Positions 1-5,233 of a DNA stretch of 5,301 nucleotides are shown one piece after another; position 1 is the first letter of the stretch, and the number at the start of each line of letters is the position of its first letter. Under the pieces are notes generated by a model. The model searched no databases, had not been told where the DNA came from, and was given only the letters and a program-made list of their open reading frames with translations. The stretch comes from an uncultured Clostridia bacterium (GTDB lineage: Bacteria; Bacillota; Clostridia; Christensenellales; Aristaeellaceae), in the NCBI GenBank assembly GCA_946409855.1, contig CAMJXZ010000242.1:1-5301 (forward strand), in the 5' to 3' direction. A program made the translations under genes and the position numbers.

Positions 1-25
1 GCGTTTGCCTTGCGGCGGCAAACGC
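1..25. other. Perfect hairpin at window edge
   Basis: GCGTTTGCC (1-9) pairs perfectly with GGCAAACGC (17-25) around a 7-nt loop. On the plus strand it is followed by CTTTC, a very short T run, so it could be a weak terminator of a gene ending left of the window. The stem may continue beyond the edge. The structure is seen in the sequence; its role is a guess. Confidence 0.3.
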
Positions 26-360
26 CTTTCAGGGTTCAGGATGACACCCGGGGGGCGCGTTGGGCGGGAGGGGGCTTTGGCCGGCAAGCCGGGAAACCCG
101 GATGTATCATGATCCGATGACAGACGGCAGCGGATGAATGAGCCGGCCTTCGGCGTCCTGCTCCGATCAAAGACGACAACGGTCCATCGGCTAACCCGGT
201 GTCCGTCTGAGCGATGAGGGAAGAACTGTCCCATCTGCCGGCCGCGTCGCGAAGGGCCTGCGGGCCGGTCAGGGGAAGGAGCGCGGATCACCCCATTTAC
301 CGGACGTTTTCCTTTCTTCCGGGTGCCGCCTTCCTTTCCGTGAAGAACGGAAAAACAATC
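1..360. other. Non-coding stretch, no gene seen
   Basis: I see no credible gene here on either strand. The one open frame on the plus strand (214-498) has no ribosome binding site, no recognisable motif, and runs straight through the terminator hairpin at 361-407. A minus-strand start at about 110 meets a stop within roughly 25 codons. The stretch does contain several short hairpins: GCGTTTGCC/GGCAAACGC at 1-25, CCGGG-AAA-CCCGG at 89-101, and TTTCCGT/ACGGAAA at 335-353. It looks like intergenic DNA between the operon terminator and whatever lies to the left. Confidence 0.6.
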
Positions 361-407
361 AACAGCCGGGAACATCCGACCGGACCGGGTCGGTGTTCCC
401 GGCTGTT
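361..407 (-). terminator. Operon terminator, probably bidirectional
   Basis: This is a long two-tier hairpin. The outer stem of 14 perfect pairs joins 361-374 to 394-407 (AACAGCCGGGAACA and its complement). The inner stem of 6 pairs joins 376-381 to 388-393 (CCGACC/GGTCGG), with a one-base bulge at 375 and a 6-nt loop. Read on the minus strand it begins 26 nt after the stop codon of the zinc-ribbon gene and is followed by GATTGTTTTT. Read on the plus strand it is followed directly by a run of Ts ending at 410. Both readings fit a Rho-independent terminator, so it may also stop transcription arriving from the left. Confidence 0.85.
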
Positions 408-433
408 TTTGTCCGTTCCTGCCGCGCCTTGTG

Positions 434-889
434 TCAGAACCAGCATTTGCCGGAGGCGTATTTGGTCACCCGGGCGATGTCGCTGCCGTGGCGGGTGACC
501 CGGAAGCGCTTTTTGAACTGGTACTTCTGCTTGCACTGCGGGCACTGCATGGTGACCAGCATCGTCTGGCTGAGGACGTTGTCCTGGCTGGCCATGCTGC
601 GCTTGAGCTCCTTGCAGTTCTGGTAGTGCCCCAGGACCCCGCACTTCGGGCAGTGGATCTTCTTGGCGCAGATCAGGAACAGCAGATGGATCCACAGGCC
701 GGCGATCAGCGTCATGGCGACCGCCGCGATCAGGTAGAACAGCAGCTTGTAGCCGTTCGACTCCTGTTCCGGGACGGAGAAGGAGGTGTTGAAGCAGTAC
801 ACCATCAGCAGGCAGGCGCCCCCTGTCAGCAGGGCGCACAAAAGCGCGGCGGCGGCGTTGATCAGCATCTTTTTCGTGCGCGGTTTCAT
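434..889 (-). CDS. Two-pass membrane protein with zinc-ribbon tail
   Basis: I do not recognise this 151-residue protein as a named family. What can be seen: a basic start (MKPRTKK), a hydrophobic segment at about 9-32, a short polar loop at about 33-47, a second hydrophobic segment at about 48-74, then a polar, basic tail. The tail carries CPKC (C80, C83), C92, CPQC (C116, C119) and a near-terminal C149. The two CPxC knuckles about 33 residues apart look like a zinc ribbon, with C80/C83 and C116/C119 as likely ligands. Two membrane passes and the positive N-terminus suggest both ends are cytoplasmic. The ATG at 889 was chosen because of an AGGAG 10 nt upstream and because a longer frame from a GTG at 1003 would overlap the preceding ATPase gene. 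It starts 29 nt after that gene on the same strand and ends just before the terminator, so it is probably the last gene of the transporter operon. Its link to transport is unproven; it may only be a passenger. Confidence 0.85.
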   Translation of the reverse strand: MKPRTKKMLINAAAALLCALLTGGACLLMVYCFNTSFSVPEQESNGYKLLFYLIAAVAMTLIAGLWIHLLFLICAKKIHCPKCGVLGHYQNCKELKRSMASQDNVLSQTMLVTMQCPQCKQKYQFKKRFRVTRHGSDIARVTKYASGKCWF

Positions 890-899
890 CCGGGGCTTT

Positions 900-904
900 C
901 TCCT
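900..904 (-). promoter_or_regulatory. Ribosome binding site of the zinc-ribbon gene
   Basis: The minus strand reads AAGGAG with AGGAG at 904-900, 10 nt before the ATG at 889. The spacing is slightly long, but this is the only good site near a start in this frame and it lies in the short gap after the upstream stop codon. Confidence 0.65.
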
Positions 905-918
905 TTCGGTCAGGACGG

Positions 919-1899
919 TCAGGCGATATGGTGGCACGCGGCGAAGTGGCCGGGCTCCGTTTCCGTGAGCGCCGGCTTCTGTTCCGCGCACAGGGCCGTG
1001 CACCGGGGGCAGCGGGTGCGGAAGGGGCAGCCCGAGGGCGGGCTGGCCGGGTTGGGCACGTCCCCTTCCAGCACGATGTGGGAGGACTTACGCGTCGGGT
1101 CGTGGGCAGGCACGGCGCTGAGCAGCGCCTGGGTGTAGGGATGGACGGGATGGCGGTACACCGCCTCCGTATCGCCCAGCTCCATGATGGAGCCCAGGTA
1201 CATGACCCCCACCGAGGCGCTGATGTGGCGCACCACGTTCAGGTCGTGGGAGATGAAGACCATCGACAGCTCCATCTCCTGCTGCAGCTCCATCATCAGG
1301 TTCAGGATCTGCGCCTGGATGGAAACGTCCAGCGCGGAGACCGGCTCGTCCGCCACCACGAAGCTGGGGCGGGTGATCAAGGCCCGGGCGATGGAGATGC
1401 GCTGCTTCTGCCCGCCGGAAAACTGGTGGGGATAGCGCTCCAGCTGGTCCTCCGTCATGCCGATGCGGGCAAGCATCTCCAGGACGCGCGCCCGGAGCTC
1501 CGCGTCGCTGAGGCGGAAATGGACGCGCAGGGGCTCGCTCAGCAGCTTCCACACGTTCATCCGGGGGTTCAGGGAGGAATAGGGGTTCTGGAAGATCAGC
1601 TGCATGTCCCGGCGCTTACCGCGCATGGCCTCCTCGGAAAGCGCGCTCAGCTCCTGGCCTTTAAAGAAGATTCTGCCGCCCGTGGGCTCGATCAGCCGCA
1701 GGACGGCGGCGCCGGCCGTGGTCTTCCCGCAGCCGGATTCGCCGACCAGCCCGAACACCTCCCGGGGGCGGACGGAAAAGCTCACGTCCTCCACCGCGTG
1801 GACATGGCCGGTCACCCGCCGCATCAGCCCGCGGCGGACCGGGAAATACACCTGCAGGTGTTCCACCCGCAGCAGGGCGTCGTCGCGTCCGCCGTTCAT
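919..1899 (-). CDS. dppF: Peptide-type ABC importer ATPase, DppF/OppF-like
   Basis: This 326-residue cytoplasmic ATPase is the second of two nucleotide-binding subunits of a dipeptide/oligopeptide-type importer. All ABC motifs are intact: Walker A GESGCGKT at 53-60, Q-loop Q104, signature FSGGQ at 160-164, Walker B FVVADE at 180-185, D-loop SALD at 188-191 and switch H218. The FQNPYSSLNPRM stretch at about 103-114 and the HPYTQALL stretch at 253-260 are typical of the OppF/DppF branch. The C-terminal extension has a cysteine cluster (C291, C297, C300, C304, C322) matching the region that holds an iron-sulfur cluster in characterised relatives. The ATG at 1899 overlaps the upstream ATPase stop as ATGA, and AGGAGGT lies 6 nt before it, which rules out the longer frame from 1935. 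It should pair with the DppD-like subunit to drive the two permeases. The dpp symbol marks the family only; opp, gsi or nickel-type naming is equally possible without the binding protein. Confidence 0.95.
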   Translation of the reverse strand: MNGGRDDALLRVEHLQVYFPVRRGLMRRVTGHVHAVEDVSFSVRPREVFGLVGESGCGKTTAGAAVLRLIEPTGGRIFFKGQELSALSEEAMRGKRRDMQLIFQNPYSSLNPRMNVWKLLSEPLRVHFRLSDAELRARVLEMLARIGMTEDQLERYPHQFSGGQKQRISIARALITRPSFVVADEPVSALDVSIQAQILNLMMELQQEMELSMVFISHDLNVVRHISASVGVMYLGSIMELGDTEAVYRHPVHPYTQALLSAVPAHDPTRKSSHIVLEGDVPNPASPPSGCPFRTRCPRCTALCAEQKPALTETEPGHFAACHHIA

Positions 1900-2888
1900 G
1901 CTTCCACCTCCTCGCTGTGCAGGAAGCAGCGGCACAGGTGCCCCGGCGCCGCTTCGGTGAGGGCGGGCATTTCACGCCGGCAGCGCTCGGTGCAGCGATC
2001 GCAGCGGTCGGCAAAGCGGCAGCCCTGCAGCCACTGGCCGCCCGGCGGCACGATGCCGGGGATGGTGTACAGCATCCGGGACGCCCCGCCCAGGGAGGTG
2101 ACCGCCCGCAGCAGCCCCTGGGTATAGGGGTGGGCCGTGCGGGCAAACAGCTCCGTCACCTCCGCCTGCTCCACGATCTGCCCGGCGTAGAAGACCGCGA
2201 CCTCCTCGCAGGTCTCGGCGATGACGCCCAGGTCGTGGGTGATCATGACGATGGAGGTGTCGTTCTGCTCCTTGAGGCTGTTCATCAGCCTCAGGATCTG
2301 TGCCTGGATCGTTACGTCCAGGGCGGTGGTGGGCTCGTCGGCCAGCAGAAGCCTCGGGCGGTTCATCAGGGCGATGGCGATCATGATGCGCTGCAGCTGC
2401 CCGCCGGACAGCTGGTGGGGATAACTGGACAGCGTCTGTTCCGGCCGGGGGATGTTGACCTGCCGGAGCATTTCCAGGGACCTTTCCCTTTTTTCCGCCC
2501 GGGACAGGTCCGGATGATGGAAGGAAAGCGCTTCCGCCATCTGCATCTCCACGGTGAAGATCGGGTCCAGGGAGGTCATGGGCTCCTGGAAGATCATCGA
2601 GATCTCCTCCCCCCGGACCGCCTGCATCTCCTTTTTGCTGAGCTTCAAAAGTTCCTTTTCGCCCGCCCGGCTGTCGTACCGGATGGACCCTTCGCTGACC
2701 CGGAGCGGGTAGGGCAGCAGGCCCAGGACGGCGTTGGCGGTGATGCTCTTGCCGCAGCCGGATTCCCCGACGATCCCGAAGGAGCACTTTTTTCGGATGG
2801 AAAGGTCCACCCGGTCCAGCAGCCGCACCGTCTCCTTGCCCCGGAGGGTGGTGATCCTGAGGCCGCTGATCTTCAGTAATTCGTCCAC
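1896..2888 (-). CDS. dppD: Peptide-type ABC importer ATPase, DppD/OppD-like
   Basis: This 330-residue ATPase is the first of the two nucleotide-binding subunits. Visible motifs are Walker A GESGCGKS at 41-48, Q-loop Q101 in IFQEPMTSLDP (typical of the DppD/OppD branch), signature LSGGQ at 160-164, Walker B LLLADE at 180-185, D-loop TALD at 188-191 and switch H218. HPYTQGLL at 253-260 begins the C-terminal oligopeptide-transporter extension, which includes IPGIVPP and a cysteine cluster at C290, C296, C299, C303 and C319/C321. The length is normal for the family. Translation starts at a GTG, supported by AAGGAGG 7 nt upstream; that site overlaps the stop codon of the permease gene before it, so translation is probably coupled. 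It ends in a 4-nt ATGA overlap with the next ATPase. The two ATPases are clearly paralogues, each with a complete set of catalytic motifs, so both nucleotide sites are expected to be active. The substrate is unknown. Confidence 0.95.
   Translation of the reverse strand: MDELLKISGLRITTLRGKETVRLLDRVDLSIRKKCSFGIVGESGCGKSITANAVLGLLPYPLRVSEGSIRYDSRAGEKELLKLSKKEMQAVRGEEISMIFQEPMTSLDPIFTVEMQMAEALSFHHPDLSRAEKRERSLEMLRQVNIPRPEQTLSSYPHQLSGGQLQRIMIAIALMNRPRLLLADEPTTALDVTIQAQILRLMNSLKEQNDTSIVMITHDLGVIAETCEEVAVFYAGQIVEQAEVTELFARTAHPYTQGLLRAVTSLGGASRMLYTIPGIVPPGGQWLQGCRFADRCDRCTERCRREMPALTEAAPGHLCRCFLHSEEVEA
1906..1912 (-). promoter_or_regulatory. Ribosome binding site of dppF
   Basis: AGGAGGT on the minus strand, 6 nt before the ATG at 1899. 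It lies inside the last codons of the upstream ATPase gene and decides the start in favour of the ATG that overlaps the upstream stop codon. Confidence 0.85.
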
Positions 2889-2895
2889 TGCCGTC

Positions 2896-2902
2896 CCTCC
2901 TT
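2896..2902 (-). promoter_or_regulatory. Ribosome binding site of dppD, overlapping a stop
   Basis: AAGGAGG on the minus strand, 7 nt before the GTG start at 2888. Its first two As belong to the TAA stop of the upstream permease gene (TAAGGAGG). A near-perfect site may compensate for the GTG start, and the overlap suggests that ribosomes finishing the permease feed the ATPase start. Confidence 0.85.
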
Positions 2903-3773
2903 ACAGCTTGAGCTTCGGGTCCAGCACGTCCCGCAGCGCGTCGCCCAGAATGTTGAACGACAGGATCGTCAGGATGATGAACAGCGCCGGGAAAAGGACC
3001 AGCCAGGGCGCTCGCTCCATGTATTTGCGGGCGTCCGACAGCATGGAGCCCCAGGAGGGGTTGGGCGGCTGGATGCCCAGGCCCAGAAAGCTCATGGACG
3101 CCTCCGTCAGGATCGCGCCGGAAAGGGCCAGCGTGGCCTGCACGGTGAAGGGCGCCATGACGTTGGGGGTCACGTGCCGGAAGAGGATCTTCATCTTCGT
3201 CAGGCCGATGGAGCGGGCGTTGGCGATGTAGTCGGTGGACTTGACCGTCTTGACCGAGGCCCGCACCGTCCTGGCAAAGACGGGGATGTTGACGATGCCG
3301 ATGGCGATCATGGTGTTCAGGATGCTGGTGCCCAGGACGGAGACGATGAACAGCGCCAGGAGGATGGAGGGGAAGGCGAAGATGACGTCCATGGCCATCA
3401 TGATGGCCGTCTCGACCTTGCCTTCAAAGAAGCCTGCGATCAGCCCGAACAGGTAGCCGAAGCCCGCCGCGATGCCCACGGCGACGATGCCCACCTCCAG
3501 GGAGACCTGGGCGCCGTAGACGATGCGGCTGAAGACGTCCCGCCCGAAGTGGTCGGTGCCGAACCAGTACTTGGCGCAGGGGCCCAGCAGCTTTTCCTTG
3601 GCGTGCATTTTGGCCGGGTCGTACTGGGCGATCCAGGGGGCGAAAACGGCCAGCAGGATCACCAGCCCCACGCCGATCAGGCCGGAGCGGCCCATCGGGT
3701 CCGCCCACAGCTGGCGGAGCAGGCTTTCGTTCCCCGGCAGAGCGCGGTTGATGATGATTTCCTTCTTCTTCAT
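2901..3773 (-). CDS. dppC: Peptide-type ABC importer permease, DppC/OppC-like
   Basis: This 290-residue inner-membrane permease is one half of the transport pore. A cytoplasmic N-terminus precedes a first membrane segment at about 31-49, as in the OppC N-terminal domain. The family hallmark GTDHFGRDVFSRIVYGAQVS spans 72-91. Further hydrophobic segments lie at about 94-116, 123-147, 151-168, 206-226 and 256-276. The EAA-type loop that docks onto the ATPases is at about 180-204 (TDYIANARSIGL followed by HVTPN). LGLGIQPPNPSWGSML at 230-245 and the closing LGDALRDVLDPKL are also typical. The ATG at 3773 has AGGAG 7 nt upstream. An ATG at 3788 that overlaps the upstream stop would add five residues (MRRAD), but the Shine-Dalgarno would then fall inside the gene, so it is less likely. 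It should form a heterodimer with the DppB-like permease. Confidence 0.95.
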   Translation of the reverse strand: MKKKEIIINRALPGNESLLRQLWADPMGRSGLIGVGLVILLAVFAPWIAQYDPAKMHAKEKLLGPCAKYWFGTDHFGRDVFSRIVYGAQVSLEVGIVAVGIAAGFGYLFGLIAGFFEGKVETAIMMAMDVIFAFPSILLALFIVSVLGTSILNTMIAIGIVNIPVFARTVRASVKTVKSTDYIANARSIGLTKMKILFRHVTPNVMAPFTVQATLALSGAILTEASMSFLGLGIQPPNPSWGSMLSDARKYMERAPWLVLFPALFIILTILSFNILGDALRDVLDPKLKL

Positions 3774-3780
3774 ATCCGCT

Positions 3781-3785
3781 CTCCT
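3781..3785 (-). promoter_or_regulatory. Ribosome binding site of dppC
   Basis: AGGAG on the minus strand, 7 nt before the ATG at 3773 and directly after the stop of the upstream permease gene. It selects the MKKK start over the ATG at 3788. Confidence 0.8.
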
Positions 3786-3787
3786 CA

Positions 3788-4732
3788 TCAGCTGTACGTG
3801 ATCCGGGGATCGATGTAGGTGTACAGGATGTCCACCAGGAGGTTGACGATCACGTACACGAAGGCGATGAACAGCACGCACCCCTGCACCACCGGGTAAT
3901 CCCGCTGGGAGATGCCCGTCAGCACCAGCTGGCCCAGGCCGGGGATGGAGAAGATCTGCTCGATCACCACCGTGCCGCCCATCAGGCTGCCGATCTGCAT
4001 CCCGATCAGGGTGACGATGGGGATGGAGCTGTTGCGGAACGCGTGGCGGAAAATGGTCACCCGCTCCGGCGCGCCCTTGGCCCGCACCGCCTTGATATAG
4101 TCCTGCCGGAGCACTTCCAGCATGGACGAGCGCGTCATGCGCATCACGGACCCGGCCATCACCGAGCCCAGCACGAACGCCGGCAGTAGCATGATCTGCA
4201 TGTTGGTGCCGAAGTTTTCCAGCAGGCCCACGTACTTGACCGGGGTGTGGTAGTTGAACGTCTTGGACAGAAACAGGATCAGCAGCGTGGCCGAGGCGAA
4301 ATTGGGCACGGACACCCCGAGCAGCGCGACCACGCGGACGACGCGGTCCGAAACGGAGTTGCGCTTCAGGGCCGAAAGGACGCCCAGGGGCAGCGCGATG
4401 ATCCAGGCGATGATGCAGGCCAGCACCGCCAGCTCCGCCGAGATCCGGAACCGGCTCAGGATCTCCGGAAAGACCGGCGCGCCGGTGCGGAAGGACTCGC
4501 CGAAATCCCCGGTAACGGCCTTGCCGATCCAGGAAAAATACTGCTGCCACAGGGGCTTGTCCAGCCCCAGCTTGGCCTCCCACATGGCCCGCAGCTCCGG
4601 GGTCTCCTCGATGCCCAGGATGCCGGACACCACGTCGCCCGGGATCAGCTGCATGATGACAAAGATGCAGATGCTGATCCCGATCAGGATCGGGATCAGC
4701 GTAAGCAGCCGCCGGATAATATAATCACGCAT
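3788..4732 (-). CDS. dppB: Peptide-type ABC importer permease, DppB/OppB-like
   Basis: This 314-residue inner-membrane permease is the first gene of the operon. It opens with the family-typical MRDYIIRRLLTLIPILIGIS, forming membrane segment 1 at about 9-29. PGD at 31-33, the LGLDKPLWQQYFSW stretch at 55-68 and GDFGES at 75-80 are also family marks. Other membrane segments are at about 100-122, 133-156, 177-199, 236-262 and 281-305. The ATPase-docking EAA-type loop is at about 206-238, with DYIKAVRAKG at 211-220. The C-terminus IDPRITYS is normal. The frame stays open for 59 codons upstream, to 4909, but that part is proline-rich leader sequence without homology. AGGAG 6 nt before the ATG at 4732, plus the standard N-terminus, fixes the start. 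Import needs the second permease and the two ATPases encoded downstream, and a binding protein encoded elsewhere. Confidence 0.95.
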   Translation of the reverse strand: MRDYIIRRLLTLIPILIGISICIFVIMQLIPGDVVSGILGIEETPELRAMWEAKLGLDKPLWQQYFSWIGKAVTGDFGESFRTGAPVFPEILSRFRISAELAVLACIIAWIIALPLGVLSALKRNSVSDRVVRVVALLGVSVPNFASATLLILFLSKTFNYHTPVKYVGLLENFGTNMQIMLLPAFVLGSVMAGSVMRMTRSSMLEVLRQDYIKAVRAKGAPERVTIFRHAFRNSSIPIVTLIGMQIGSLMGGTVVIEQIFSIPGLGQLVLTGISQRDYPVVQGCVLFIAFVYVIVNLLVDILYTYIDPRITYS

Positions 4733-4738
4733 GTTGCA

Positions 4739-4743
4739 CTCCT
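4739..4743 (-). promoter_or_regulatory. Ribosome binding site of dppB
   Basis: AGGAG on the minus strand, 6 nt before the ATG at 4732. It decides the start of the first gene against a frame that is open 59 codons further upstream. Confidence 0.85.
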
Positions 4744-4833
4744 GCTGAAAAACGAAGGATCGGACGGGAAAGGGAAGAGGGGGAGACGATGACGGGCGAG
4801 GGAATAACGCCGGGCCGACCACTAAGGGGAAGC

Positions 4834-4847
4834 GGGCCGGCAGGCCC
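4834..4847. repeat. GGGCCGGCAGGCCC hairpin motif, copy 1
   Basis: A 14-nt motif with a 5-bp stem and a GGCA loop in the operon leader. The identical 14 bases recur at 5068-5081 inside the large inverted-repeat element. In this leader copy the flanking AAGGGG (4824-4829) could instead pair with CCCCTT (4845-4850), so two mutually exclusive folds are possible. No T run follows on either side. Confidence 0.5.
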
Positions 4848-5008
4848 CTTTGGAGCCTCATCAGGCCCATCAGGCAGTGGGACGGATGAAGCCGGGGGAT
4901 CGGCATCAATAATGGGGGAAAGATTGTGAATCCAACCTCATCCGGCCCTCCGGGCCACCTTCCCCATAGGGGAAGGCTTCAATCATGCCAGGCTGGCTTC
5001 TAAAGCTT

Positions 5009-5066
5009 TCCTCGCCGGGGGTCCGCAGCGCCCGGAAAACAGCACGGTGTGCTGTTTAAGCGAGGA
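5009..5066. repeat. Nested hairpin in the repeat core
   Basis: TCCTCGC (5009-5015) can pair with GCGAGGA (5060-5066). Inside this lies a perfect 9-bp hairpin, AAACAGCAC (5037-5045) with GTGCTGTTT (5049-5057), closed by a GGT loop. The compact two-level fold sits at the centre of the large inverted-repeat element, so the whole element could fold into a branched structure. Confidence 0.6.
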
Positions 5067-5067
5067 C

Positions 5068-5081
5068 GGGCCGGCAGGCCC
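5068..5081. repeat. GGGCCGGCAGGCCC hairpin motif, copy 2
   Basis: Identical to the 14-nt motif at 4834-4847 in the operon leader, with a 5-bp stem and GGCA loop. Partial relatives occur at 5103-5112 (GGGCCGGCCA) and 79-90 (GGCCGGCAAGCC). Confidence 0.5.
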
Positions 5082-5157
5082 CGGGACATTTTCACCGAAC
5101 AGCGGGCCGGCCAATCAAGCCTTCCCCACTGGGGAAGGTGGCCCGGAGGGCCGGATG

Positions 5158-5204
5158 AGGTTCTGATCATTTATTCCCATCATTCAAAAGACTTATCAGA
5201 ACCT
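5158..5204. repeat. 10-bp inverted repeat around an AT-rich spacer
   Basis: AGGTTCTGAT (5158-5167) is inverted as ATCAGAACCT (5195-5204) with 27 AT-rich bases between. The left half overlaps the end of the large right arm. The last three bases also belong to a second hairpin, CCTGCTG (5202-5208) with CAGCAGG (5218-5224), so the two cannot form at once. Confidence 0.55.
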
Positions 5205-5233
5205 GCTGATTTCTGTGCAGCAGGCCGGCTGAT

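Larger units (their letters stand above)
4733..4933 (-). other. Untranslated leader of the operon
   Basis: I see no gene in these 201 bases. From right to left, the leader holds an 8-bp direct repeat CATCAGGC (4859-4866 and 4868-4875), a GC-rich hairpin GGGCC-GGCA-GGCCC at 4834-4847, and a 21-base purine run on the plus strand at 4766-4786. The purine run would be a pyrimidine tract in the operon mRNA, about 35 nt upstream of the ribosome binding site of the first gene minus its spacer. No convincing -35/-10 pair is visible, so the transcription start may lie further upstream. Confidence 0.5.
4934..5162. repeat. MITE-like element with 46-nt inverted arms
   Basis: The left arm (4934-4979) and right arm (5117-5162) are inverted copies of each other, differing at two positions in the loop of the second hairpin. 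Each arm carries two small hairpins. In the left arm these are GGCCC-TCC-GGGCC (4944-4956) and CCTTCCCC-ATA-GGGGAAGG (4958-4976). The right arm has the same pair at 5140-5152 and 5120-5138. A 137-bp core (4980-5116) separates the arms, contains no open frame of note and has its own hairpin. The flanks show no target-site duplication. It could be a small non-autonomous mobile element, or two facing copies of an interspersed palindromic repeat. Confidence 0.75.

Noticed and set aside
214..498. Small plus-strand open frame (94 codons)
   Set aside because: It crosses the terminator hairpin and part of the zinc-ribbon gene, and lacks a ribosome binding site or recognisable motif.
890..1003. A 38-codon extension of the zinc-ribbon protein from a GTG at 1003
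   Set aside because: It would overlap the end of the DppF-like gene, has no ribosome binding site of note, and the extra residues look like shadow sequence.
928..2127. Long plus-strand open frame (399 codons) opposite the DppF-like gene
   Set aside because: It mirrors the ABC ATPase genes on the other strand, shows no motif, and has the skewed composition (Gly, Asp, His, Gln, Arg) of an antisense shadow in GC-rich DNA.
1917..2879. Long plus-strand open frame (320 codons) opposite the DppD-like gene
   Set aside because: Antisense shadow of an ATPase whose full set of Walker, signature and switch motifs is on the minus strand.
2901..4583. A 560-residue reading of the DppC frame, as if fused to an upstream domain
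   Set aside because: The first 270 codons overlap the DppB-like gene in another frame and are low-complexity (Gly, Arg, Ala, Pro). The true start at 3773 has a proper ribosome binding site.
4733..4909. A 59-codon N-terminal extension of the DppB-like permease
   Set aside because: The extension is proline-rich, lies upstream of a good AGGAG, and would displace the standard permease N-terminus.
4905..4937. A possible minus-strand promoter (TTGGAT as -35 with TATTGA as -10)
   Set aside because: Only about four and three of six positions match consensus, so it is no better than chance.
5168..5200. A possible minus-strand promoter in the AT-rich island (TTGAAT with AATAAAT)
   Set aside because: The two boxes are too close together for a normal sigma-A promoter and the -10 match is poor.
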